NCBI GenBank assembly: GCA_002454425.1
Contig: DKIV01000037.1
Location: 1 to 20,270, forward strand
From: Sphingobacteriaceae bacterium UBA6709
GTDB taxonomy: Bacteria > Bacteroidota > Bacteroidia > Sphingobacteriales > Sphingobacteriaceae
Length of the DNA stretch: 20,270 bases
Reading direction: 5' to 3'
Below, piece after piece: positions 7,976 through 15,030 of the stretch. Numbering within the stretch: the stretch's first letter is position 1; each line of letters starts with the position of its first letter. Position numbers and translations under genes: made by a program. The notes under the pieces are model-generated. The model was not told where the DNA came from, did not search any database, and was given only the letters and a program-made list of their open reading frames with translations.

Positions 7976-9598
7976 ATGGCTGAAGTAGTTCGCATGCCAA
8001 AAATGAGCGATACCATGACTGAAGGTGTTATCGCTAAATGGCACAAAAAAGTCGGAGATAAAGTAAATACAGGAGATCTTGTAGCTGAAATTGAAACCGA
8101 CAAGGCAACAATGGATTTTGAATCGTACCAGGAAGGTACACTTCTTTACATTGGAGCTCAAGAAGGATCAACCGCTCCGGTTGATTCTATCATCGCAGTT
8201 TTAGGTGCGGAAGGTGAAGATTATAAGTCTTTGCTTGATGGTGGCGCTGCTGCCCCTGCAGCTGAAAGCAAGAGCGAAGCTCCTAAGGAAGAGGCTGCTC
8301 CTGCTGACGATGAACCTGCTGTAGATCCGGAATCTCTTGGAGCTACCGTAATTCGTATGCCATTGCTTAGCGACACCATGACTGAAGGTGTTATTGCTGA
8401 ATGGCATAAGAAAGTTGGTGACGAAATTAAGAGTGACGACTCTTTAGCTGATGTTGAAACAGACAAAGCTACCATGGAGGTTACTGCTTACGCTGAAGGT
8501 ACTTTACTTTACATCGGCGTTGAAAAAGGTAAGGCTGCAAAGGTTAACGATATTATTGCGATCGTTGGTAAGGCTGGAACTGATGTTGCTCCTTTACTTA
8601 AAGGTGGTTCTGCTCCGAAGAAATCGGAAGAGAAGGCTCCTGAGGCGAAAGCTGAAAGTAAACCAGAAGCTGCTTCGGCAACACAGGAAGCTCCAGCATC
8701 AAGCGATGACGCTCGCGTTAAGGCTAGTCCTTTAGCTCGTAAAATTGCTAAAGATAAGGGCATCGATATCGCTCAGGTGAAAGGTAGTGCTGAAGGTGGA
8801 CGTATTGTGAAAAAGGACGTTGAAGACTTTAAGCCATCAGCTGCTCCTGCACAGGCTGCCGCTCCTGCTGCTGCTTCAACTAAAGAAGCTCCTTCGATTC
8901 CTACGTTCATAGGAGAAGAGAAATTCACAGAGAAGCCGGTAACGCAGATGAGAAAGACTATCGCGAGAAGACTTTCTGAAAGCTTATTTACCGCTCCTCA
9001 CATTTATATCACCATGAGCATCGACATGGACAGCGCAATTGCTGCTCGTGGTAAGATGAACGAGTTCGCACCTGTTAAGATATCATTCAATGATATGGTT
9101 ATCAAGGCTGTTGCTGTTGCTTTGAAACAGCATCCTGGTGTTAATTCTTCATGGAGAGGTGATGTGATCCGTAGCAACGAACACGTAAATATCGGTGTTG
9201 CTGTTGCTGTTGATGAAGGCCTGTTAGTTCCTGTTGTTCGTTTTGCTGATGGTAAGTCGTTATCTCACATCTCTATGGAGGTTAAGGACTTTGCTCAGAA
9301 AGCAAAGAACAAAAAATTACAGCCTGCAGATTGGGAAGGATCAACATTCACGGTTTCTAACTTAGGAATGTTTGGTGTTGACGAGTTCAGCGCGATTATC
9401 AATCCTCCTGATTCTTGTATCCTTGCTATAGGTGGAATACAACAGGTGCCAGTTGTGAAAAATGGTGCGGTTGTTCCAGGAAATGTTATGAAAGTAACTT
9501 TAAGTGCTGACCACCGTGTTGTGGATGGTGCTATGGGTGCTGCTTTCCTTCAGACATTCAAATCATTACTTGAAGAGCCTGTGCGTTTATTAGTTTAA
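7976..9598 (+). CDS. pdhC: Pyruvate dehydrogenase E2 (dihydrolipoamide acetyltransferase), two lipoyl domains
   Basis: The 540-residue protein moves acetyl groups from E1 to CoA and forms the complex core. Two lipoyl domains are visible, each with an ETDKATM motif: residues 1-78 with Lys43 and about 124-202 with Lys164. An Ala/Pro/Glu-rich linker separates them and a second linker precedes the E1/E3-binding domain near 248-286 (ASPLARKIAKDKGID). The catalytic domain runs from about 310 to the end, with DHRVVDG giving His513 and Asp517. The duplicated lipoyl domains share long identical stretches, including SDTMTEGVIA and EGTLLYIG. It is cotranscribed with pdhA and followed by a strong terminator. 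Confidence 0.97.
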   Translation: MAEVVRMPKMSDTMTEGVIAKWHKKVGDKVNTGDLVAEIETDKATMDFESYQEGTLLYIGAQEGSTAPVDSIIAVLGAEGEDYKSLLDGGAAAPAAESKSEAPKEEAAPADDEPAVDPESLGATVIRMPLLSDTMTEGVIAEWHKKVGDEIKSDDSLADVETDKATMEVTAYAEGTLLYIGVEKGKAAKVNDIIAIVGKAGTDVAPLLKGGSAPKKSEEKAPEAKAESKPEAASATQEAPASSDDARVKASPLARKIAKDKGIDIAQVKGSAEGGRIVKKDVEDFKPSAAPAQAAAPAAASTKEAPSIPTFIGEEKFTEKPVTQMRKTIARRLSESLFTAPHIYITMSIDMDSAIAARGKMNEFAPVKISFNDMVIKAVAVALKQHPGVNSSWRGDVIRSNEHVNIGVAVAVDEGLLVPVVRFADGKSLSHISMEVKDFAQKAKNKKLQPADWEGSTFTVSNLGMFGVDEFSAIINPPDSCILAIGGIQQVPVVKNGAVVPGNVMKVTLSADHRVVDGAMGAAFLQTFKSLLEEPVRLLV

Positions 9599-9620
9599 TA
9601 CACAGCATTCATCATATAGA

Positions 9621-9654
9621 AAGGGCGATTCTTGTAAAAGAGTCGCCCTTTTTT
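9621..9654 (+). terminator. Rho-independent terminator after pdhC
   Basis: AAGGGCGA (9621-9628) pairs with TCGCCCTT (9643-9650). The stem continues inward through a T-G wobble and TCTT/AAGA to a GTAA loop, and a T run reaches 9654. It ends the pdhA-pdhC transcript 23 nt after the stop codon. Confidence 0.9.
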
Positions 9655-9751
9655 CTTGTTCTATCGGCTTTATAAAATGCCTTTTTTCTTTAAGAGATCT
9701 ATCATAACATAAGCCGGATAACCTCTGATGCGGTTCGTGATATGATTATTT

Positions 9752-10210
9752 TTAGTGCTGGTCTGCTGCTTCCCAAAGCACTTTTTTTCCAAAGCCAAGG
9801 GTGCTATCGGTAAACTTAATTGCTTTTGGTCTTACAGCCCAAAGTTCGCCGCCTATGGCCATGGCAAACGGATACTTCTTATAGAATACACGTTGACAAG
9901 CCGCCAACTCTTCGCCATCAGGTCTGAAGAAGCTGCCCGACAATTGTATTCCCTGTACCTTTCCCGTAACCAGTTTGTCCGGTAATACGGATAGTGCTAC
10001 GCGCTCGTTCTCCAAGCCTTGTATTACATGCTTGGTTTCCGGAGATGACTTGAACACGATGAGATTAAGCTTATCGCTATACGCGTAAAAGCACGACGAG
10101 CAATACGGTTCATTGTTAATGCTTGTTGCAAGCGTTAGTGCCGTTTGCGACTGCAGGAAAGAAACGATCTTCTTGTCTACAGTATTGTCGGTAGTTTGCT
10201 GTTCTGTCAT
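9752..10210 (-). CDS. YhbP-like (UPF0306) FMN-binding split-barrel protein
   Basis: The 152-residue product has the pyridoxamine-phosphate-oxidase-like split-barrel layout: N-terminal helix, TALTLATSINNEPYCSSCFYA strands and a long beta region. Its C-terminus, IKFTDSTLGFGKKVLW, closely matches the end of Escherichia coli YhbP as I remember it, which places it in UPF0306 rather than among true PdxH enzymes. YhbP has no established reaction; flavin binding is inferred from the fold. Its ATG overlaps the stop of the ferredoxin-like gene by 4 nt (ATGA), so it is the last gene of a coupled U32-ferredoxin-YhbP operon. This order echoes the E. coli neighbourhood where yhbP lies close to the U32 genes ubiU and ubiV. 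Confidence 0.75.
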   Translation of the reverse strand: MTEQQTTDNTVDKKIVSFLQSQTALTLATSINNEPYCSSCFYAYSDKLNLIVFKSSPETKHVIQGLENERVALSVLPDKLVTGKVQGIQLSGSFFRPDGEELAACQRVFYKKYPFAMAIGGELWAVRPKAIKFTDSTLGFGKKVLWEAADQH

Positions 10211-10437
10211 TTGGTTCTTTCTACTCTAATTATATTTACCGGGCAGTGTCGGGCGGCAAAGGTGTTATCATCAAATTCGTCGTCGCCAACAAGGATGCTA
10301 TAAAAGCCTTTTTTTTCCGAAGCTCCCACGAGCGTACACTTTCCATCTTTCCGTGATATACGCCAGCGATAACTCGCCGCTTCTACACAGGCATTGCACC
10401 CAATGCATCGGGCACGCTGTTGTGTAATACGTACCAT
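10207..10437 (-). CDS. Small one-cluster ferredoxin-like protein (76 aa)
   Basis: The sequence carries CIGCNAC (Cys11, Cys14, Cys17) and a distant CPVNII (Cys65). That is the four-cysteine set of a single [4Fe-4S] ferredoxin whose second cluster has been lost and replaced by a loop. Cys33 is an extra residue. A role as electron carrier or cluster-bearing partner for its neighbours is inferred. Its start shares one base with the stop of the upstream U32 gene (TGATG) and its stop overlaps the YhbP-like start, so all three products are probably made in fixed proportion. The length (76 aa) is normal for this type. Confidence 0.8.
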   Translation of the reverse strand: MVRITQQRARCIGCNACVEAASYRWRISRKDGKCTLVGASEKKGFYSILVGDDEFDDNTFAARHCPVNIIRVERTK

Positions 10438-11675
10438 CAGGCATCAACAAGTTTATAGAGCTTATCAGACGCCCGAACCCTTTCAGTAAGAGGAATAGAG
10501 AATGTCTGGCCCTTCTTCACACTGTTGCTGCTTGAATCGTTTACACGTATCTCGCTAACTGTTGTCTGAACAACACCTGTGGTAGGTCCGGTAATGAGAA
10601 TTTCGTCGCCCAGACCTAACTCATGCGCTTCCATTTTGAACTCGCCAATATTGATGTTGTCAAAATATTTGACGCCCCGTCCGAGATATATTTTTCTTTT
10701 AGTTGCTTTAGAGCCATATACATTGCTCCACTCGCCCATGGTCCTGCCAAGATAGTATCCATCCCAGAAGCCGCGGTTAAATACCGTTGACAGACGTGCT
10801 GTCCAGGCTTCCACCAATTCCGGAGTATAGGTACCTGCAAGATAGGCGTCGATAGCCTCGCGATAGCAGTTTACCACAGTGTATACATAATCGGCGCTTC
10901 GGCCGCGACCTTCGATTTTTAATACGGCAACTCCCGCGTTAAAGATATCATCGAGAAAGCCAATGGTACTAAGATCTTTTGCCGACATGATATATTCGTT
11001 ATCGATCTCATACTCATTGCCCTGTTCCTTATCGGTGACGATATAGCTTCTTCTGCAATTTTGAATGCAGGCACCGCGATTCGCGGAGGCGAAATCCGAA
11101 TGCAGGCTTAGGTAGCATTTGCCGGATACCGCCATGCATAGTGCTCCATGACCAAAGACTTCCAGGCGCACGAGGTTGCCACTAGGTCCCGTTACGTTAC
11201 GACGTACGATTTCCCGATTGATAGCTGCCACCTGCATTAAGCTTAGTTCGCGCGCTAACACCATAACATCGCCATATGCGGCGTAAAATTCCACCGTTTC
11301 AATGTTCGTAATGTTTACCTGGGTTGAGATGTGAACAGGAACGCCTATGTCTTTGGCATACCGAATCGCCGCGACATCTGATGCAATTACCGCATTCAAG
11401 CCATGTGCTTTCGCAGCGTCTATGATGCCGCGCATCAGGCTTAAATCATGATCATAAAGTATCGTATTTATCGTCAGATAAGCTTTTATCTTATGCTCAC
11501 GACAAATCCCCGCAATTTCAGCAAGGTCATCAATTGTAAAATTATTGCTTGAGCGAGCTCTCATGTTCAGCTGCTCTATCCCAAAGTACACAGAATCTGC
11601 GCCAGCTTTTATAGCTGCCATCAATGACTCAAATGATCCAGCAGGGGCTAGCAATTCCACCTTTTTTGTATTCAT
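10437..11675 (-). CDS. Peptidase U32 family protein, TrhP-like (putative tRNA U34 hydroxylation)
   Basis: The 412-residue protein opens with VELLAPAGSFESLMAAIKAGADSVY, split here as the typical U32 TIM-barrel start. The signature EVFGHGALCMAVSGKCYLS is at 172-190, and RGACIQNCRR follows. Cys180, Cys187, Cys203 and Cys207 are candidates for an iron-sulfur cluster; Cys270 is another. U32 members are no longer viewed simply as peptidases: TrhP makes 5-hydroxyuridine at tRNA position 34 from prephenate, and UbiU/UbiV hydroxylate ubiquinone precursors without oxygen. The length, with an extra C-terminal domain after about residue 320, fits TrhP better than UbiU or UbiV, and Bacteroidota normally use menaquinone. 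It is the first gene of the operon with the ferredoxin and YhbP-like proteins. Confidence 0.85.
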   Translation of the reverse strand: MNTKKVELLAPAGSFESLMAAIKAGADSVYFGIEQLNMRARSSNNFTIDDLAEIAGICREHKIKAYLTINTILYDHDLSLMRGIIDAAKAHGLNAVIASDVAAIRYAKDIGVPVHISTQVNITNIETVEFYAAYGDVMVLARELSLMQVAAINREIVRRNVTGPSGNLVRLEVFGHGALCMAVSGKCYLSLHSDFASANRGACIQNCRRSYIVTDKEQGNEYEIDNEYIMSAKDLSTIGFLDDIFNAGVAVLKIEGRGRSADYVYTVVNCYREAIDAYLAGTYTPELVEAWTARLSTVFNRGFWDGYYLGRTMGEWSNVYGSKATKRKIYLGRGVKYFDNINIGEFKMEAHELGLGDEILITGPTTGVVQTTVSEIRVNDSSSNSVKKGQTFSIPLTERVRASDKLYKLVDA

Positions 11676-11763
11676 TGTCAGACGCGTTTTTAGCGTTACA
11701 AAATTTTGAAAATTTCCTTCGATAAAACATGACGAAGATCACGCCCCGTGCTGCAAATAGTTA

Positions 11764-11771
11764 TATTTTTG
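11764..11771 (+). promoter_or_regulatory. Candidate -7 promoter box for the ThrE-like pair
   Basis: TATTTTTG matches TAnnTTTG exactly and lies 25 nt before the start at 11797. I see no convincing TTTG at the expected -33 position. Confidence 0.4.
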
Positions 11772-11796
11772 CAGGTGGCACAAAAATGTCAATAGG

Positions 11797-12570
11797 ATGA
11801 CAACTAAAACACTCGCTATCAACGCTGACGAGCTCGGCTCTATAATACTCGATATTGGGACCATGCTGGTGGCCTCCGGAGCAAGCACCTCCCGGGTACG
11901 GAACACCATTACCCGGATTGCTGAAGCGTATGGCTATGAAGCTGAATTCTCTATTAATCACCGTACTTTATTGCTCAGCCTCATTGGCGAACAGGGACGC
12001 GCGCGCTTCAACAGCATCAAGCGTAGCGCTCCTCCGGGCGTAAACTTTAAAATGTTATCATCTATAAGCAAGTTGAGCTGGACAATCGCCGAGCGCCAGT
12101 TGCCGTTGGAGGAGGTTGCCTTGCGACTCGCGCTTATAAAGCAAGAAAAGCACTATAGTCGCGCCGCGGTAATAGGTCTTGTTGGCCTGGCAGGCGCTGC
12201 CTTTTGCCGGGTAAACGGTGGCGATTTTCATGATATGGGATTAGTGCTCCTTGCAACCATTGCAGGCCTTTTTGTACGTCAGGAAGCTATTAAGCTACGC
12301 TACAATATGTATGTATGCATTTATTGTGGTGCTTTTACTGCATCGCTTATTACTGGATTCGCCTTGATGTTGGTACCAGGATATTTTCACGAATCGGCCT
12401 TCGCCACTTCAGTATTGTTTCTGGTACCTGGGGTGCCTTTCATCAATACTTTCTCAGATATGATTGAAGGTAACCTGCATAATGCATTGATACGCGGGTT
12501 GAATTGTCTTATCATTTCCTTCGCCATCGGTATGGGATTACTCTCATCGATGTTCATCTTTAAAATCTAG
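11797..12570 (+). CDS. ThrE-type threonine/serine exporter, large (N-terminal) subunit
   Basis: The 257-residue product matches the ThrE/DUF1212 family. A soluble N-terminal part of about 130 residues contains the characteristic GTMLVASGASTSRVRNTI stretch. About five hydrophobic segments follow, including LFLVPGVPFINTFSDMIEGN, a conserved family motif in a membrane loop. The family exports threonine and serine, probably in exchange for protons. In actinobacteria ThrE is one long chain; here the C-terminal half is a separate gene starting 5 nt downstream, as in many other bacteria. Substrate is inferred from the family alone. It diverges from the U32 operon across a 121-bp gap. Confidence 0.88.
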   Translation: MTTKTLAINADELGSIILDIGTMLVASGASTSRVRNTITRIAEAYGYEAEFSINHRTLLLSLIGEQGRARFNSIKRSAPPGVNFKMLSSISKLSWTIAERQLPLEEVALRLALIKQEKHYSRAAVIGLVGLAGAAFCRVNGGDFHDMGLVLLATIAGLFVRQEAIKLRYNMYVCIYCGAFTASLITGFALMLVPGYFHESAFATSVLFLVPGVPFINTFSDMIEGNLHNALIRGLNCLIISFAIGMGLLSSMFIFKI

Positions 12571-12575
12571 GAACA

Positions 12576-13073
12576 ATGGACGTTTACGTAATTTTTGAAA
12601 AAGGAATATGGTTCGGTACTGCAGCACTTGGTTTTGCTGTGCTTTTCAACGTGCCTATAAAGAATCTGGCAACGATTGCTTTTATGGGCGCTGCGGGAGG
12701 GCTCACAAAAACCATATGTATGCTTTATGATTTTAATATTGTATTTAGCTCCCTATTTGGAGCAACGGTTGTTGGTTGCTTGAGTATTTATTTCGCGCAT
12801 AAACGACATTCGCCTGCGCCTGTATTAGCTATCCCCGCGGTTATTCCTATGATACCGGGAATACTTACCTATCGCGCAATTTTGGGTCTTACCAAGCTCG
12901 CAGGAGAAATAGATCACGTTCAGTACAGTCAGGATCTTCACGAGGCCGTGAATAATGGTGTTAAGGTGTTGTTTATACTAGCATCTCTGGCTGGAGGGGT
13001 AGCCATTCCCATGCTCATTACCCGCAAAGAATCAGCGAAACAAATGAAGATCAATAAGATATTACGCTTGTAA
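12576..13073 (+). CDS. ThrE-type exporter, small (C-terminal) membrane subunit
   Basis: The 165-residue product is almost wholly hydrophobic, with about five membrane segments. Its motif AIPAVIPMIPGILTYRAILGL is the ThrE_2/DUF3815 counterpart of the PGVPF motif in the large subunit. The last residues are basic (QMKINKILRL), consistent with a cytoplasmic end. It starts 5 nt after the large-subunit stop, with AGGAAC just ahead of its ATG, so the two are presumably made as a complex. It converges on glgP with a shared hairpin. Confidence 0.87.
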   Translation: MDVYVIFEKGIWFGTAALGFAVLFNVPIKNLATIAFMGAAGGLTKTICMLYDFNIVFSSLFGATVVGCLSIYFAHKRHSPAPVLAIPAVIPMIPGILTYRAILGLTKLAGEIDHVQYSQDLHEAVNNGVKVLFILASLAGGVAIPMLITRKESAKQMKINKILRL

Positions 13074-13075
13074 AA

Positions 13076-13105
13076 GGTCACTCTGAATTGCTGTCCAGAG
13101 TGACC
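13076..13105. terminator. Hairpin between convergent thrE-like and glgP genes
   Basis: GGTCACTCTG (13076-13085) pairs perfectly with CAGAGTGACC (13096-13105) around a 10-nt loop. The minus strand continues into TTTT, making it a terminator for glgP. The plus strand lacks a strong T run, so it is weaker in that direction. Confidence 0.75.
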
Positions 13106-13114
13106 AGTAAGCTT

Positions 13115-14767
13115 TTAACGGGTAAACATTACCTTATAATATTCATCTGCCATACGGCCTGATTCAAAGGCCGGAGCAACGTCTGCCGCTGCATTTTTCA
13201 TTATCTGAAGCCATGCCTTCTTGTCCTCATAATACATAGGAACTACTTTCTTCTCAAGAAGCTCATAAAGCGTAGCCGCCTCTATATTATTTACCTCTTC
13301 GTGCGACAAGCTTTGAGGTGCGGGATTTATAAGGAAGCAGTTTTCATTGTCCTTTGCGAATTCCGGGATCCATCCATCTGGGATAGACAGGTTTACAGAT
13401 CCGTTTATTGCCGCCGTCATGCCGCTGGTACCGGAAGCCTCGCGGAACATGCGTGGGTTGTTCAGCCAAAGGTCAGAGCCCTTCTTTAACAATGCTGATA
13501 ACTTCAGCTCGTATCCTGTTACCACAGCGCAGTTCGGAAGATCTTTAGAGCGCCGGATAATGCTGTTATAGATATCAATTGCTCCATAGTCAAACGGATA
13601 AGGCTTACCTGCCCATATCACCTGAATAGGATGCTCGGCGTTGTTCAACAACTGTAAGAATCTGTTCCAGTCGCGCATCAATAAATCCGCTCTTTTGTAA
13701 CCCGCAAACCTACGCGCCCAAACAATGGTAAGCACATTTTCATCAAAAATCTTTCCTGTCTGATCCGCGACTTCCGCGAAGAGCGCCTTTTTCATCTCCT
13801 TTTTACGTGCCAGCAGCGCATTGTCGTCCTCCGTGCTGAAAGCAGCTTCCAATACGGGATCTTTCCAATATGTTTTATTCTGCGCATTGGTAATAGAGGT
13901 GATTTCGCAGATGTTCTTATAGTCTTTCCACATTTCGCGAGATACCTCTCCATGGAGCTTGGACACAGCATTCGCCTTCTTGGCGAAACGTAATGCGCCT
14001 AGTGTATAATTGAACATATTGCCCTCCATGCCCAGTAGTTGCCGGACATCGTGCTCACCAAGGCCATAGAAGAACGACATATCTTGTAAAAGGTTAAAGG
14101 CATGCTCTTCATTTCCCGCAGCCTCAGGAGTATGTGTTGTAAATACAACCCGTTTTTTTACTTCCTCAAGATCCTTGAATTTAGAATACAGATAGAAGTT
14201 CAATGATACTGAATGCCCCTCATTCATATGGTATAGGGTGTCTGTACGTCCGATGATGTCAAGTAGCTGAGCGCCTCCGGTACCCAACAATATCGACTGA
14301 GCGATACGCAAACGCTCGTCCGCATCATACAAACGGTGACAGATGGCGCGTCCCCATTCTGTGTTTTCCTCTAGCTCGGTACTTAGCAGAAATAAGGGCG
14401 CCGACTTAAATGTTTCTGGCTCCAGCAGCCATACCTTCACGTGTACTGGTGCTCCCTGAATAATTACAGAGAACTTTATACCTGTATCTTTTAAGAAAGA
14501 GTAGGTCTTTTCCACGAAATAAGGTTTCATATAATTCTTCTCGTCGCGCCCCTGATTATAATATCCGAATCTCCATAGCAAGCCAATACCAATCAGATTC
14601 TGCTTCAGCTCATAAGCGCTACGCAAATGCGAACCCGCAAGGAAGCCCAAGCCACCACTGTAAATTTTTAAAGCTTGATCAATTGCAAACTCCATTGAAA
14701 AATAGGTTACCGGCGTTGCATACTTAGGATCATGCTCGTAACTAAAGAGGTCTTTTGATGTGATCAT
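13115..14767 (-). CDS. glgP: Alpha-glucan (glycogen/starch) phosphorylase, short GT35 form
   Basis: The 550-residue protein is the short class of alpha-glucan phosphorylase, which releases glucose 1-phosphate from alpha-1,4-glucans using PLP. Family marks are the N-terminal TYFSMEFAI, SGGLGFLAGSHLRSA near 37-51, HMNEGHS, FTTHTPEAAGNE, ARRFAGYKRADLL, and the C-terminal EASGTSGM segment. The position where phosphorylases carry the PLP Schiff-base lysine (GTSGMK in relatives I remember) is Thr451 here, codon ACG, so the sequence reads GTSGMTAAINGSVNLS. This may be a Bacteroidota variant or mark altered activity. The remaining motifs look intact. The gene stands alone, diverges from the aspartyl protease gene and ends at a hairpin shared with the exporter genes. 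Confidence 0.9.
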   Translation of the reverse strand: MITSKDLFSYEHDPKYATPVTYFSMEFAIDQALKIYSGGLGFLAGSHLRSAYELKQNLIGIGLLWRFGYYNQGRDEKNYMKPYFVEKTYSFLKDTGIKFSVIIQGAPVHVKVWLLEPETFKSAPLFLLSTELEENTEWGRAICHRLYDADERLRIAQSILLGTGGAQLLDIIGRTDTLYHMNEGHSVSLNFYLYSKFKDLEEVKKRVVFTTHTPEAAGNEEHAFNLLQDMSFFYGLGEHDVRQLLGMEGNMFNYTLGALRFAKKANAVSKLHGEVSREMWKDYKNICEITSITNAQNKTYWKDPVLEAAFSTEDDNALLARKKEMKKALFAEVADQTGKIFDENVLTIVWARRFAGYKRADLLMRDWNRFLQLLNNAEHPIQVIWAGKPYPFDYGAIDIYNSIIRRSKDLPNCAVVTGYELKLSALLKKGSDLWLNNPRMFREASGTSGMTAAINGSVNLSIPDGWIPEFAKDNENCFLINPAPQSLSHEEVNNIEAATLYELLEKKVVPMYYEDKKAWLQIMKNAAADVAPAFESGRMADEYYKVMFTR

Positions 14768-14889
14768 ATATATGTTTTTAATGTAAATAGGGATTTGAAT
14801 ATTGAGAAAGCGTGTCTTTTAACGCTGAGTAATAATAATTATCATTTCAATTTACTCATTTTTGCATAATTTATAAAATATGCTGGGTG

Positions 14890-14940
14890 TTAGTGACATT
14901 CGCAATGGCAAATGAACACTTTTGTTACAAAAGTCACTAA
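14890..14940. promoter_or_regulatory. Palindromic site in the glgP / protease divergent region
   Basis: ACTTTTGT and ACAAAAGT (14918-14934) form a perfect 17-bp palindrome with a single central T. A second perfect inverted repeat, TTAGTGAC (14890-14897) and GTCACTAA (14933-14940), overlaps its right arm. Another short repeat, GCATA and TATGC (14864-14868 and 14879-14883), lies nearby. The position in a 263-bp divergent intergenic region suggests an operator for a dimeric regulator. There is no T tract suited to a terminator and no gene ends here. Confidence 0.45.
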
Positions 14941-15030
14941 TTAAGCTTTCGTTAAGTTTTTTCACATTCCTTCTCTCTATACTTCCTTCGCCGCCAATTT
15001 ACTAAATTAGAGTAAAGATCAAATAGACCT

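Noticed and set aside
9663..9790. Minus frame past the YhbP-like stop ending in GYPAYVMIDLLKKKGIL
   Set aside because: It looks protein-like but has no ATG before it outside the overlapping YhbP-like frame and no supporting signal; considered a chance or very decayed frame.
9752..10210. Annotation as PdxH (pyridoxamine phosphate oxidase)
   Set aside because: The C-terminal IKFTDSTLGFGKKVLW block fits UPF0306/YhbP, and the protein is too short for PdxH.
10437..11675. Annotation as a collagenase or ubiquinone hydroxylase UbiU
   Set aside because: The peptidase label of U32 is historical, the length with a C-terminal domain fits TrhP better, and ubiquinone synthesis is not expected in Bacteroidota.
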